Positions 25,195 through 36,718 of a DNA stretch of 64,000 bases are shown here, piece by piece. The first letter of the stretch is position 1. Each line of letters starts with the position of its first letter. Origin of the DNA: Bugula neritina. Its lineage: Eukaryota; Bryozoa; Gymnolaemata; Cheilostomatida; Bugulidae. The position numbers were made by a program, and so were the translations under genes. The stretch lies in assembly GCA_964035545.1 (NCBI GenBank), contig OZ037766.1, positions 8,689,722-8,753,721 of the forward strand, read 5' to 3'. Below the pieces are notes generated by a model that was not told the DNA's origin, searched no databases, and was given only the letters and a program-made list of their open reading frames with translations.

Positions 25195-26512
25195 AACTAT
25201 CAGAGGAGTCAAAATGAGGACATCGAGTTGGAAATGCAGCATTATTTACGAATGTTAAACTCCAAAAGCAGAAATAAAGCCTCTTCATTAAATCTAATGT
25301 TTAATATGAAGAGTGTGGATTCTAACAAAACACCAAAGTATAATGCTACCCAGGCTATGCTAGAGAGAAGCAGGACAATTCAAAGGTTTTGCTCTGAAAG
25401 ACCTTACAACAAACCACCAAGGTTGGCACAATTACTGTGTGTGAATATTTAGTTTAGAAATCTATTGTTATTCTGTTGTATTGAAATTTGTATTTTAACA
25501 AAAATGAAAAATTATATGAAAATATTATATTATATTATATGAAAATAAACGTTATATTCTGCTAAACACAAAATCTAAGTTTTAATTGAAGACAAGGTAC
25601 ATACATGCATACCAAGTTTAATGAAAACTTTTTCTATATTTTGAATCTCCTCGAGAATTAACAATAATTTGTGAAGTTTTGAAATATTATTTTTGCTACA
25701 ATTTTAAGTCGTTAACTTTGAAATCAAAAGGCAATTCCACAATGACTATTTACAAAAAATTCACAAAAGTTGCATCTATTAAATGTAATTTAAGAAGGAT
25801 AATTTTTAGAGTTTCTTATGGGAAAAGTTTAGTTTCAATGAAGGGTGAAAGGTTGTTGTACTGTCCCATTGCAAAGGCTGGCTGGTCAACATGGAAACGT
25901 CTTTTATACCGACATGCTGGGGTAGACCATCTAGTAAAAGACTCTGCACAGTAAGAACAAGCCAACACATAATATAAAATAAACTTGCTGTGTTCTTTAG
26001 TGTTATGTAATCAGTAGCGACTTGTTGAGATATGATTAAGTTTATTCCAATATTTTTCAAGTTTGCTTTGTGCACAATTTACATAAACTGTATTATTAAT
26101 CATGTTTTGCTGTTCAATTGATACATGAGGCATGACAAGCTTTAGACTTCATTTCTATTAATTGATATTTACTTTGATGACAGCTTTTACTTTAATTAGT
26201 TTTAACTTTTAAGGTGTATATAAGACATTTTTCCCTCAACTGTATTTTTACTCTGTAATGACCTAATTTTTATGATACAGTCTTGGATATGCGAGCGAAT
26301 GGCACAAGAAGGGCTAAAGCAAATAAATAATACAGAAGTAACAACTAATTTCCAGCATCGGGTAGTTTTTGTTAGGTAAGTGTCATTATTAAATGCTAAA
26401 CTATGCACCTACTTAATAACCTACTGATGCTGAGTTCTAAAAGAAATACTACACTTTATAGTATCAAGTCATTTTATAATTTAGCATAACAAGGAATAAA
26501 TATCAAATTTAT

Positions 26513-29239
26513 GCTTTTCACATGTCCTTTGAGGGGCCTTTATAGTTTGAAGTTGTCTCCTCTCACCCGGTTTAAAGGGGGTCTCTATGGTGGATAGAAA
26601 GCACATAAAATCAGTAGAAAGTTGAGGTTTGTTTGAAGACTACTGCTATATAGCATGAGTTTCTTTTTTTGAGATAAATATATTAGCAGTTTCAGAACTT
26701 TTTTAAAAAAGTTTTTTCTTGATAAATTTGAAAAAAAAATTTCAAAGCATTTTTGTGGTTTTGGTTATTGAGCAATGCTAAAGCTGGCAGCTGTCATAGA
26801 TCCCACTAATCATTAATGGTTTTGCTGGTTTTGCTGTTACTTTTAAATCTTAGGATATTAGTAACATGCTCATCATACACAATACAGTGCTGGTTATTGT
26901 ATATAGCTATAATAGTCAGCTTGGTTTCACTAAAATCTAAATGATTCAAATTATGTGTTGGAACACATGCCTGTAGTTTATGAAAGCACTGGTTCAACTG
27001 TATTAGCATGTTCACATACTTACACACTTATACTATATAAAAATAACTAGGCCGTCCTACTATCTTACATTTTTACCAAGAATATTATCACAAATCTAAA
27101 GATAAGTATAAAAATAGATAGAATAAACTTGTAATATCTGATATAAAAATGTCAAACACAGTAGGTATAATATGCTTTAAAAGTATTTGTTTACATGGCA
27201 TGCCTGCAAGTCAATGAAAATATTTAGAGAACAGTAAAAAGAAGTATACAAACTTTGAAATAGTAATTAATCATCTATATTAGTATGTTTAAGTAATTAT
27301 ACTTTGAAGGGTTTTTATGCTACAACATTTTAAATAATTATGAATGCTTTACAGAGTTTCATGCTGCGGCTGAAGATTCTGAAGGCCCATTGTTCTGAAG
27401 GTCCATTGTTCCGAAGGTATTAAGTCAGACGCAGGAATTAGCAGACGCAGGAAAGTTAAGGGCATCCTTACTTATTTTGTTTTTTGCTGTTACGGCATAC
27501 GGTACGGCAAAGTGTGAATAAGGGGTCAGTGATTACTTAGAAAAAAATATCGCATTTTCAGTGTATATATCATAATTTTATAAAAAATCTATAAAAGCTA
27601 CTGCAAAGATAAAAAAATGCACTGCAGACCTTTCTCTGAGATATTTGGAGCAATTGACTAGTCACCGAAAATTACTATCTTTAAAAAGAAGATATTACCA
27701 AGAAAGGCAAAGCCTAGCTTATGCAAAATTTTATGTAATATAAGTTATGTCGTTTAGACCGCATCTTTTCATCCAACATAATTTTGAAATATGTTATCTG
27801 GCCTATACCTCCACCGCATATTTCAAAACAGGTCAAATAGTTTTTGGTGAATAATTTAATTTTGATGCCATTAAACTTGATGCCAACGTATGCATTCGCA
27901 TCTTATGAGAACTTTTGCAGTGTATGTGTTAGAAGGAATGGTGTTTCAGTCTATAAAAATATGCAGCTGCAAAGCTTGATTATCATAAATCAAAATTTTA
28001 TTTTGCATTCAACATGTTCTATAGGTAGAACTGCTGTGGTATATGAAGGAAGTTCGACACCAGACATTGATTTTCCCTACTCCCTTCTATATATGGAAAA
28101 CTGCTAAATGATTATATGTTCACCTATCACAGCTACTCACACTTCCCTTACGTTATTATGATCAGCTTAGCTGTTTATCTATCTGGACAATATATTCCTA
28201 AATTTCAACTCATCACCTACATTGACTGAGGTTATGAGTCTGCTGCAGCTTACAAGGATAACTGCTACAATCCACAGCACAATATTATCAAGAAATACCA
28301 TAAATATAACACATAGAGCTGAATGCTAACAGCTAGGAATAAATAGAAAAGTTGTCTAGGTTTTGAATTAACTTATCTAGATGTGTTTATTTGAGCGCAA
28401 TTGTTACAATTGCAATAAATATGTAGCCTGTTAGCATATTATTAATTACTATTTCGAAATTTATATGATTCTTTTTACTGTTATCTAAATATTTTCATTG
28501 ACTTACAGGCATGCCATGTAAACAAATGCTTTTAAAGCATATAACTGCTGTGTTTGACATTTTTAGATCAGCAAATATTGCTTGATATTACAAATTTAAT
28601 CTATCTGTTTTAATACATATCTTTATATTTGTGATAATATTCTTGGTAAAAATATGAGATAGTGGGACGGCCTAGTTATTTTCATATAGTAAAAGTGTGT
28701 AAGTGTGTGAACATGCTAATACAGATGAACCAGTGCTTTCATAAACTACAGGCATGTGTTCCAACACATAATTTGAATAATTTGGATTTTAGTAAGACAG
28801 AACTGACTATTGTAGCTATACAATAACCAGCACTGTATTGTGTACGATGACCATGTTGTTATGATCTTAAGAGTTGAAAGGCTAACAGCTTTAAACAGAG
28901 TAGTGACAGCCAGCAAAAAGTGACTAGTGGATTTTATGACAGCTGCCAGCTTCAGCATTGCTCAATAACCAAAACTACAAAAATGCTTTGAAGTTTACTT
29001 TTTTCAAATTTATCAAGAAAAGTTTTTTTTAAAAGGCATTCTGAAACTGCTAATATGTGTGCTTATGCCAAAATATTTATCTCAAAAAATGAAACTCGTG
29101 CTAGCAATAGTCTTTACACAAACCTTAACTTTCTACTGATTTTATGTGCTTTCTATCTATTATGGAGACTCCTCTTTAGACCGGGTGGGAGCAGACAACT
29201 TCGAACTATAATTGTCCTTTAAGGGGTATGTGAAAAGGG
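26513..29239. mobile_element. 2.7 kb element with ~0.7-0.8 kb inverted-repeat arms (foldback/MULE-like), in copy 2 intron 4
   Basis: The left arm, about 26513-27290, is matched in reverse complement by about 28440-29239. Examples are CTTTTCACAT at the left end against ATGTGAAAAG at the right, the AGAAAGCACATAAAATCAGT segment, and CATGGCATGCCTG near the inner ends. Arms are clearly homologous but diverged by substitutions and small indels. The ~1.1 kb centre contains short GAAGGTCCATTGTTCCGAAG repeats (27375-27420) and an unrecognised 87-codon ORF (27844-28107). Flanks read TTTAT on both sides, a possible 5-bp target duplication. Copy 1 intron 4 lacks the element at the aligned position. No transposase was recognised, so it may be non-autonomous. 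Confidence 0.8.
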
Positions 29240-29484
29240 TTTATAAATATATATAGCTCTATTAACATGATAAACGTCATATTATATGTGTGTTCGTATA
29301 ATTTCTACTTTATTTAATGATATTTTATGTTTTAAGCATGATATAAAGTTATCATCACCATATGCGAGCAGCACTCAACAGCAGATGCTTATTTTTTACA
29401 AAAAAAAAACAAAGTTTCCGTGATAAAACTGATGCCAAGTTAATCAAATATATTATTTCATAGCTTAATAGCAATATGGAAGTG

Positions 29485-29629
29485 TGTGATAGCCGTGGGA
29501 CCTACTATGATACCCCCTTCCCTAGTCTGCTCATAGAACCACGCTCATACTTACATAGAAGGAGTTATGTTCTAGCATTACAACGCACATTCATAACCTA
29601 CGATTGTAGTAGCCTGGAAAACTACAACA
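29485..29629 (+). repeat. 5' LTR remnant
   Basis: It begins TGTGATAGCC and ends CTACAACA. Its last ~85 bp (from CTTACAT through GTTATGTTCTAGCATTACAA to the end) match the 3' LTR, but its first ~60 bp do not. It is about half the length of the 3' LTR. Confidence 0.6.
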
Positions 29630-29749
29630 GTAGTGGCAGCGGTGGAATATAGTGTGCTGAAACAAATGCTACCCAGTTTGGGGAGAGAACAATAAAGCTG
29701 GTAGAAAGGACGTCGGTTTAGAAGACGAACAGCCACTGGAGATTGCTGA

Positions 29750-31020
29750 TGACATGGACTTTACTGGAAATGAGCCAGCAGCTCTCGAGGCTAGACATAA
29801 TCTGATGCTCTCAGATGAGGAGGCTGACAGGGGACCACCTGGTGAGAGGTACCACTTGAAAATCTCTGCAGGTAGAGGTGTTCTGAGTTTCAGATGTTCT
29901 GCCATTACTGGGACTCCTTGCGCATCAACCAGGATAGATTCTTGACCATTACGTTGGCTACCACAGACAAACACCCGAAGCAAGAGCGGGTGATCTGTCC
30001 TTTCACCATCTATCAAGAGTTAATTTGGGACACACACAAACAGGCCGACGCAGAAGTCCAGCGAGTGTTCACAAAATTACAACTCTGATAGTATTGGCCG
30101 AAGATGGGGCGTGATGTGCGGCTCAAAGTGAAACAGTGTCAATTCTGCCAGGCCAGCAAGCATGGCCGACCCCCAGGCAAATCGGGGCAGCGAAGGCTGT
30201 ATGCTGGTCGCCCATGGCAGATGGTGACTGTTGACCTGGTAGGCCCCATTCCCCTGACACCCCTAGGCAACAGCTGGATCTTGGTGCTCACGGACCATCT
30301 TACTCGGTGAGTCGACGCACTGGTTATCTCGCACACGTCGGCTCTAACTGTGGCCTGTGCGCTCGACCAGAATGTATTCTGTTACCTAGGCCTTCCAGAG
30401 CAGATACATTCGAACTAGAATGCCCAATTTCAGTCTCAGCTCATGGGCAACCTCTGTCGACTCTGGGGAGTGAACCAGAGCAGGACCACCCCGTACCATC
30501 CTCAAGGTAACAGGGTTGTTGAGCACAACAACCACACTCTGAGAAATGCGCTCTGGAGCCTGTTCTTCGGCTGCGACCAAGAGGAATAGGATACGATACT
30601 TCCGCAGGTTATGCAGGCCTACCGCAGTATGCCTCACACCAGTACCTTAGAAACTCCCAGCTTCTTGATGCTCGATCAAGAAACCCAAGTCTCCAACCAC
30701 CTGACCTACCACATTCTTGACCACGATAACTCTGTACATGAGTATGTGAGGAGCTGGTAGGACGCATGAGGGCCGCACACGACATGCTTCGAGAGAAGCA
30801 ATGGCAGGTACCGAGCAAGGATTCTGAGGAGCCTTCCCTCTATTAGGTGAGAGACTGGGTCTGAATGGCTAGCTACTGTAGGCGCTGCAGACAGATGGCT
30901 AAGTTACAGCCAAAGTTCGTGGGGCCCTACTTGGTAGTTGAGGCTTTGCCCAACCATACGTACAAGGTCGAACGCTCAGGATAGGTGTCTATCCAGAATG
31001 AGGTTTGCTTGAAGCCATAC
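29750..31020 (+). pseudogene. Integrase region of the LTR retrotransposon (frameshifted, with stops)
   Basis: Pieces in different frames give a zinc-binding part (KQCQFCQASK at about 30130-30160, the CxxC half of an HHCC motif) and the start of the catalytic core (WQMVTVDLVGP, first catalytic Asp, near 30220). Next comes a segment ending in a YHPQGNRVVEH-like motif carrying the Glu (about 30490-30530), then a C-terminal KFVGPYLVVEALP region (about 30910-30950). The region around the second catalytic Asp is disrupted: a stop and an Asn replace the expected residues near 30415. Several frame changes and stops show it is not functional. The order is typical of Ty3/gypsy integrases. Confidence 0.75.
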
Positions 31021-32391
31021 TGGGCTAGCCCCGATGCGGTATATAAAGTGGCCCCGTTGCTCAAGCCCGGGGGCAGCTACGGCATAGACTCAAGTTCGAA
31101 GTGGTTGTGCGGCAAGACAGGGATCCGTCAAGGGATACGCAGCCACCTCCTCCGCCAGAGAAGAAGCCGCCGCCTCTCGAGCTAGCCTCAGTCTTGCCAC
31201 CCTCTGAGCCCGACTTGGGTCAGGAGGTGGAGACTCCTTTTCTAGAGGCTAGTCTCGACCCCGTTGGCAAGATAGGAACTGATATAGGTCCCCCCGGCGA
31301 CCCTGTCTACGGCTCCAAGGAGCTCAAGGATGGAGTCCCCGCTGTTTCTCGAGAGAAGTCAGCGGCCACGGCAACCCCCGCCATACCTACAAGATTTTGT
31401 ATGCGGCTGCCTACAAAGCCGCAGATCAGCAAGTCATGCGGGACTATTGCGGGGAGTTGTCACGGGCAGCCTGGGAGTTGTGCGCCCAAGGGTGAGAGTG
31501 ACTTTTGCAAAAGCGGAGCTTTGGACGGAATTAATGCGCCAACAGTACAAAGTCTGAGTCACTCACAACAACCACATTGCCTGGCCTTTTCATACGCAGC
31601 TGTAGTTAAGGCCAGACCTGTGCTCTACAAATCACAACACTTCACCTCCAAACATTCAAGTATGTAACCAAATACTGAGTTTAGAGGTAATTCAGTCAGA
31701 TCTAGTATTCCTACCAATATGAAAACGGGTCTGTTATCAGTTCAGTCTGACTCAATTAACTTAGTTGAGTTAGACTTGCTGGAGACTCTGACAACGGGTA
31801 ATGGCAATGAGAACATGGCAATGACAGATGATCTTTTAGATCTTGAACTGGAATCCATGGCTTTCATTCAGTCTACCTCGTTGCCAATTGTCTCGCGAGT
31901 GCACGGCAAAAGAGTTAGTAATCCTCAGACTCTACAAAGTTGAGTTTTACAGGAATTAGAGTATCAAGGTCTCCACGGATCTAACCCTGATTCTACTCTT
32001 TTGAATATCACTCGACCTGCTACTGCGGGTGCCTCCATGTCACCGGAACTTTTTTGAGATAAAGGCCTAGTGCCAGAGGAGCCACACTCTCTCTTCCTCC
32101 TACATCAGAAAGAGACACTACCCGCCCCCCTCCCCTTCATGAGCGATGCTGGGTGGACCTGTAATTGACCTCCAGATAAGAGCCACCTGGGGGAATATCA
32201 ACAATACATCCTTTTGGCTATGCCAAAGAACGTTCAGCTCTGCGTCAACACATCACGGAATGACCAATTCTAGAACCATACCGGTCTGAATGAATCATAA
32301 AGTCAGCGTCTTCTTGTCAACCTCGTTCCACTCACTCAACGCTGCTCTGCCGCGTGGACGCGGACTCATTAACTGTAAACAATGTCATCAA
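31021..32391 (+). other. Retrotransposon 3' interior (proline-rich, unassigned)
   Basis: This GC-rich stretch after the integrase is open for 188 codons at 31101-31667. It is proline-rich early on (PPPPPEKKPPPLELA), with short open stretches further on. It lies before the 3' LTR and could be an integrase tail or an extra ORF. No known domain was recognised. Confidence 0.4.
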
Positions 32392-32694
32392 TGTGATTAA
32401 GCAACTGGATAGCTAGTAAATATGCGTGTTGCATGAATAATTAGAAGCACACAACAACCCAGACTTCACTTCGCTATTGGACTTGTTATAAAGCTTACTA
32501 GAAAACCAACCTCTGTTTGTTATCACATTTTACCTTGATGTAGTTACTTTTTTTATTAGTATTATAAATATATTCGTCTCACTACAATCACAAGTGCAGC
32601 TCTCTCTCCAACTTACATGCAAGTAGTTATGTTCTAGCATTACAACGCACATTTATAATAATCCACAATTGTAGTAGTCCAGAAAACTACAGCA
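32392..32694 (+). repeat. 3' LTR (approximate left boundary)
   Basis: It ends CTACAGCA next to the AGTG target duplication. The start is placed at TGTGATTAAG by analogy with the 5' LTR start and is uncertain. Only the right-hand ~85 bp match the 5' LTR. Confidence 0.5.
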
Positions 32695-33349
32695 AGTGTT
32701 TAAAACTTTATTTTATAGCTGATTTATATTTTCATAAAATTTGAATAAAAAATCACCTTATTCATGTTGATTTTTGTATTTCCAAAACCCATGCTCCAGT
32801 TTGAAACAAGTATGTTGCTATGCACCCATATTCAATGAAGACACCTGTATTTTATGCAGTAACCCATATGAGAGACTTGTGTCTGCATATACAGACAAAG
32901 TGCTCAAGAATCAGGGAAGTTATGTCAGAATAAGGAAAAGGCCATGCCAACCACCAGCACTTGCTCTTACCTTTCAGCAGTTTGTCCAGTGTATAGTTCA
33001 AAATGCCAAAACACATAGTAAAGGCTTGTCTGTATTTGGAGTAGGTGGTTTTCTAGATACTCATTGGCGACTTCAAACACTTGGATGTCAGTTTTGCCAA
33101 TCAAACTTTAACATCATTGGACATTTAGAACATATGGATGAAGATTTAACTGAAGCATTGAAAGTTCTACGCATGAATACAACTCTTGTGAAAGACAATG
33201 TTTCCAGTACAAATAAGACCAAAGACCTTCCATTATCATACTGGTATAACCAACTTGACTTGGGATTGCTATTAGAAATAACTCAACTTTATAGTCATGA
33301 TTTCAAGCTACTGGGATATGACTCAGTGGCTATAAGTTTACTACCATAG

Positions 33350-34387
33350 TTATGCTGGTGCCTGTATAGGTGCATTATTTGATTTGTATTAGTTTGTATA
33401 GTACTACGATAAGTTAGTTATTAGCGGTGGTAGCCAGTCCCCATTGATGTGTATTTCCCTACAGAGTTGCAACTGAAAGTTTAGCTTTCAATGGTAAGTT
33501 GTGAGCCTTTATTACATTTACATTTCATCAAAATCATAGGGAGCCTTTGGGATGCTAAGGCCAATATTAAAAAACAACGAGCCAAAACTCAAACAATTGA
33601 AAAGACAGTACAATATTTATTCTTCAAAGTAGTTTGTACAAATATTTTAGTAGCGGTTTTTATTCTACTAAAACTTTTTTATCTGGTTCGAAAAATCTAT
33701 ATATTTTGTGTGGTGTAGAGTGTTGGTAGCTGTTGCTATTTGGATGCTATATAAAATTTCATGTATCACAGCAAAAATGACTTATTGTTTTTTTGGTTGC
33801 AGTCAAACGTCATCCTTTTGCTCATTGTGTGACTGTACATTGACATTTCATTTTTATGTGGCCTTACAGGGATTAGTTTTGCTAACATGGATTGATAAAT
33901 TGTGCAATATAGAATGAACCTGAAAAGTCAACTGATGGCTATGCTGTGGTGATCACATTACATTCACTCTTTACCATGGTACGAGGCAACAATGACATGT
34001 ACAATAGCATAATATAGCATAGCATAGCATAACATAATCTAATAAGGGAAATAGGTGAGAGAAAAAAACATTATCTAATATATGATATTATTATATGCAG
34101 CATGCATAAAAATGTACAATTAAGTGAAAGAAATTATAATTCATAACTAATTATCTTTATGCAATGCGTCAAGAAAATAACGCTGTGTTGAGCATAACAC
34201 AGAATCCTCTTTTTCATACTGATGAAGTGCATTACAGTTAATTGCTCTGCTTTTGTTTCACAAAAGTATTTTATTTCAGTAATCATTTTTCTAATAAGGT
34301 GATGGCTGAAATGTTTTTATTAAACCTAGTTTTTGCAAGACTGTTCAACTGAAAGTAATTACAGTTTGCAAAACATAATATAACCAC
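33350..34387. other. Spacer between sulfotransferase copies 2 and 3
   Basis: It begins with a 3' UTR matching that of copy 1 and ends with the copy 3 promoter. An AGCATAGCAT microsatellite lies at about 34012-34032. The open stretch at 33491-33718 has no supporting features. Confidence 0.5.
34224..34234 (+). promoter_or_regulatory. Conserved upstream block of sulfotransferase copy 3 (GAAGTGCATTA)
   Basis: It lies 164 bp upstream of the copy 3 ATG. The following CAGTTAATTGCTCTGCTTTT resembles the copy 2 sequence, although introns and stem exons of copy 3 are diverged. Confidence 0.4.
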
Positions 34388-35727
34388 ATGCAGAACATGC
34401 ATCGATTTAAACGATCACACGTGTACAAGATAATACTACTGACGATATTTTGGCCTGTCATGCTACTATTTCAAGGATATTACGTAAGTAATTATTATTA
34501 TTTTTCTTGTTTCTATGTACATTTTCTGGCCAGATTTTAAATTATGTAGGAGTGGCCTTTGGTGCAGTTCTTTGGAAAAAACTAGGTATGATGCTGTTAT
34601 AGGATATTATTATAGTAGCCATATAGGATATTATAACATACCTTAACTTTTACAAAAAGTATTTCATTTTTTTTTCAGACAAATAGCGGTTCATTAATTC
34701 AGCTCGACAAGTTAAAAACTTCTCTGGCGAATATAAGGTGGCCTGTGGCTAAGCCTAATGCGACCAGCAGAGTGAAAATACTCTGTTCACAGTCACTTTA
34801 TAATCTGACCAGGTATCTTTTATAGTATGGCAAATCAAAATTGAATGAAGACGGAGCAAACAAATTATCTAAGAGTTTGTAGTAGTACCATACACGAAGT
34901 TGCTTATAGTGGAAAATATTCAAATATGCAATACATTGTTTTTTGGTTTGAATAGTTATTATATGTATACATTTATTGTGTATACTATATATATTCAATA
35001 AATATAACAATTTGTATGAGTTACTTTTATATTTATTTTAAGAGTTTAATGCTAGTGAAGCATATTTTCATTTTTTATTTAAATCTCTTTCATTGAGTGA
35101 AAACGTTAGGAATGACATAATGCTACATATATGGAAAATCAAGTAAGCCTGATCAACTGCAAGACAAAAGTTGTTATTTTACATTACTATGTCAATTCTA
35201 TAACACTTTATAGGGTATGTCACATAATTTTACTATAATTCGCCCAGTAAATGTAAGTAGTACGCTTTACAAAACCCATGAATAATTATTACATGTTCAC
35301 CTTGCATGCTGAGTTACATTCTAAGCATGAGTTGATAATTAGATGTTTTATAATTTAAACAATATTGAGCTTGTAAAAACCATGAATAGTTCAAAGTAAA
35401 AGATTTAAAAGCCTTAAATAAACATACATGTTGCCAAATTTTGTTTTAATTTAGAAAATATGTTGGTAAAGGAAGAAGTATTGCCTCTGTAGATGGTAAG
35501 AAATTAGTTTATTGTCCTATCCCAAAAGCCGGATGGTCAACGTGGAAATGGCTGTTATATCGAGAATCTGGAATGCTAGAGTTAGTAAATGATGTCAGAC
35601 AGTAAGTTTTTTAAATTTAATTTGTAATTATAACTCTACCTTTTACTGCTTTATTTATAGTTTATATATGTGTATGACTATATTATGTATACAATAATTA
35701 TCTTTGAGTTTAACAGACTGACTAGAA

Positions 35728-35774
<47 letters not shown>

Positions 35775-36718
35775 GTGTGTGTGTATATATATCTTTGATT
35801 TTAAAATAAAAGTTTCATTTTTAGTACAGGGTTCCAAAGTGAGTGGCACAAAATAGGATTCAAAGTTATAAGGAATGGACACAACTCACATTTTATTCAC
35901 CGCCTTATTTTTGTAAGGTAATTGTTAAACTATATAAAATTATTATGTAATTGAAAATACTTTATTGACATATCACAGTTTATCATGCGTAATTTAAATG
36001 GAAAATAATTGATCAACTTCGAAACACTGTCATCTCAACCATGTACTTCAAAGTTGATATGTATTTAAGCTAAATAGCTAATATATACAGAATTATCTAA
36101 TTCTGTATCAAATTCTAAATGCTTGCAAAAGCTAATATTGTTGAAACCAGATATTGTTCTCTCAATGGTAATGAATATTTTATGCAAATTGTTTTAAATT
36201 TAATCAACAATTTTTTAAACCTTAGAGATCCGTATGACCGGCTTGTTTCTGCCTACAAAGACAAAGTTTTACGTGATGCTGGACGCTACGTAAGACACTT
36301 TAAACAACCCTGCACAAGTAAAAACAGACCTCCAGCACCTGCTCTCACTTTCTCCCAGTTTATACAATGTATTATAGATGAAGCCTACTCGTATTCTGAC
36401 AACATTTCTACGTTTGGAACAGGTGGTAAAATGGATTTTCATTGGAGGCCCCAGACGCTACTTTGTAACTTTTGTGAATCAAACTTTAACATCATTGGTC
36501 ACTTAGAACATATGGATGAAGATTTAACTGAAGCATTGAAAGTTCTACACATGAATACAACTCTTGTAAAGAAAAATGCTTCCAGTACAAACAAGACCAA
36601 AGATCTTCCATTATCATACTGGTACAAACAACTTGACCAAAGATTGCTGTCCGATTTAGCTATGCTTTATTCTCATGACTTCAGGTTGCTGGGATATGAT
36701 CCCAGTCCACCAATCTAA
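34388..36718 (+). CDS. HNK-1/CHST-type carbohydrate sulfotransferase, copy 3 (intact, divergent)
   Basis: Same family and exon plan as copies 1 and 2: 34388-34483, 34679-34812, 35455-35601, 35825-35917, 36226-36718; 320 residues. All introns are GT-AG and phases match copy 1 exactly. Exon 1 is nearly the same as in copy 2 (MQNMHRFKRS, then a hydrophobic anchor). The stem exon is shorter (134 nt) and unrelated in sequence. The 5'-phosphosulfate loop reads YCPIPKAGWSTWK, closer to the family PKxG pattern than the PIAKAG of copies 1 and 2. The 3'-phosphate loop is intact (FVRDPYDRLVSAY). An AATAAA lies at 36817, 99 bp after the stop. The exon 5 segment 36479-36640 is nearly identical to copies 1 and 2, while the flanks are not. 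It is likely a working enzyme; the acceptor is unknown. Confidence 0.9.
35732..35790. repeat. TA/TG dinucleotide run (copy 3 intron 3)
   Basis: A TA run grading into TG, about 60 bp, ending some 35 bp before the exon 4 acceptor. Confidence 0.9.

Larger units (their letters stand above)
29485..32694 (+). mobile_element. Decayed Ty3/gypsy-like LTR retrotransposon in copy 2 intron 4
   Basis: The insertion is bounded by AGTG on both sides (29481-29484 and 32695-32698) and by TGTGAT and CAGCA termini of LTR type. Copy 1 carries the uninterrupted sequence at this point. A 5' LTR-like segment ends at 29629 and is followed after a few bases by TGGCAGCGGTGG, a possible primer-binding site. The interior is markedly GC-richer than the host. 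It encodes broken pieces of a zinc-binding region and integrase, then a proline-rich tail, but no recognisable gag, protease or reverse transcriptase. The element is internally deleted and dead. Confidence 0.8.
22331..33349 (+). pseudogene. HNK-1/CHST-type sulfotransferase, copy 2 (probable pseudogene)
   Basis: It has the same exon plan as copy 1: 22331-22429, 25195-25421, 25810-25950, 26281-26375, 32860-33349. It keeps the signal anchor (IILLLMVFWPVMLLF), the stem and the 5'-phosphosulfate loop (PIAKAGWSTWK). Two defects stand out. Exon 4 is 95 nt instead of 96: after the EWHK codons one base is missing relative to copy 1, which shifts the frame and gives an immediate TAA. The codon split across the exon 4/5 junction also reads Ser instead of the Arg of the 3'-phosphate loop. 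Intron 4 has grown to 6.5 kb by insertion of an inverted-repeat element and an LTR retrotransposon. Exon 5 remains open, with a small in-frame deletion near PCQPPA, so decay is recent. A sequencing error could mimic the frameshift but not the Arg loss. Confidence 0.8.

Noticed and set aside
33491-33718. 75-codon hydrophobic ORF after copy 2
   Set aside because: AT-rich, no splice or family support, lies in the 3' spacer.
35655-35882. 75-codon minus-strand ORF with IYIYIYIYIY
   Set aside because: Product of the TA microsatellite opposite copy 3 exon 4.
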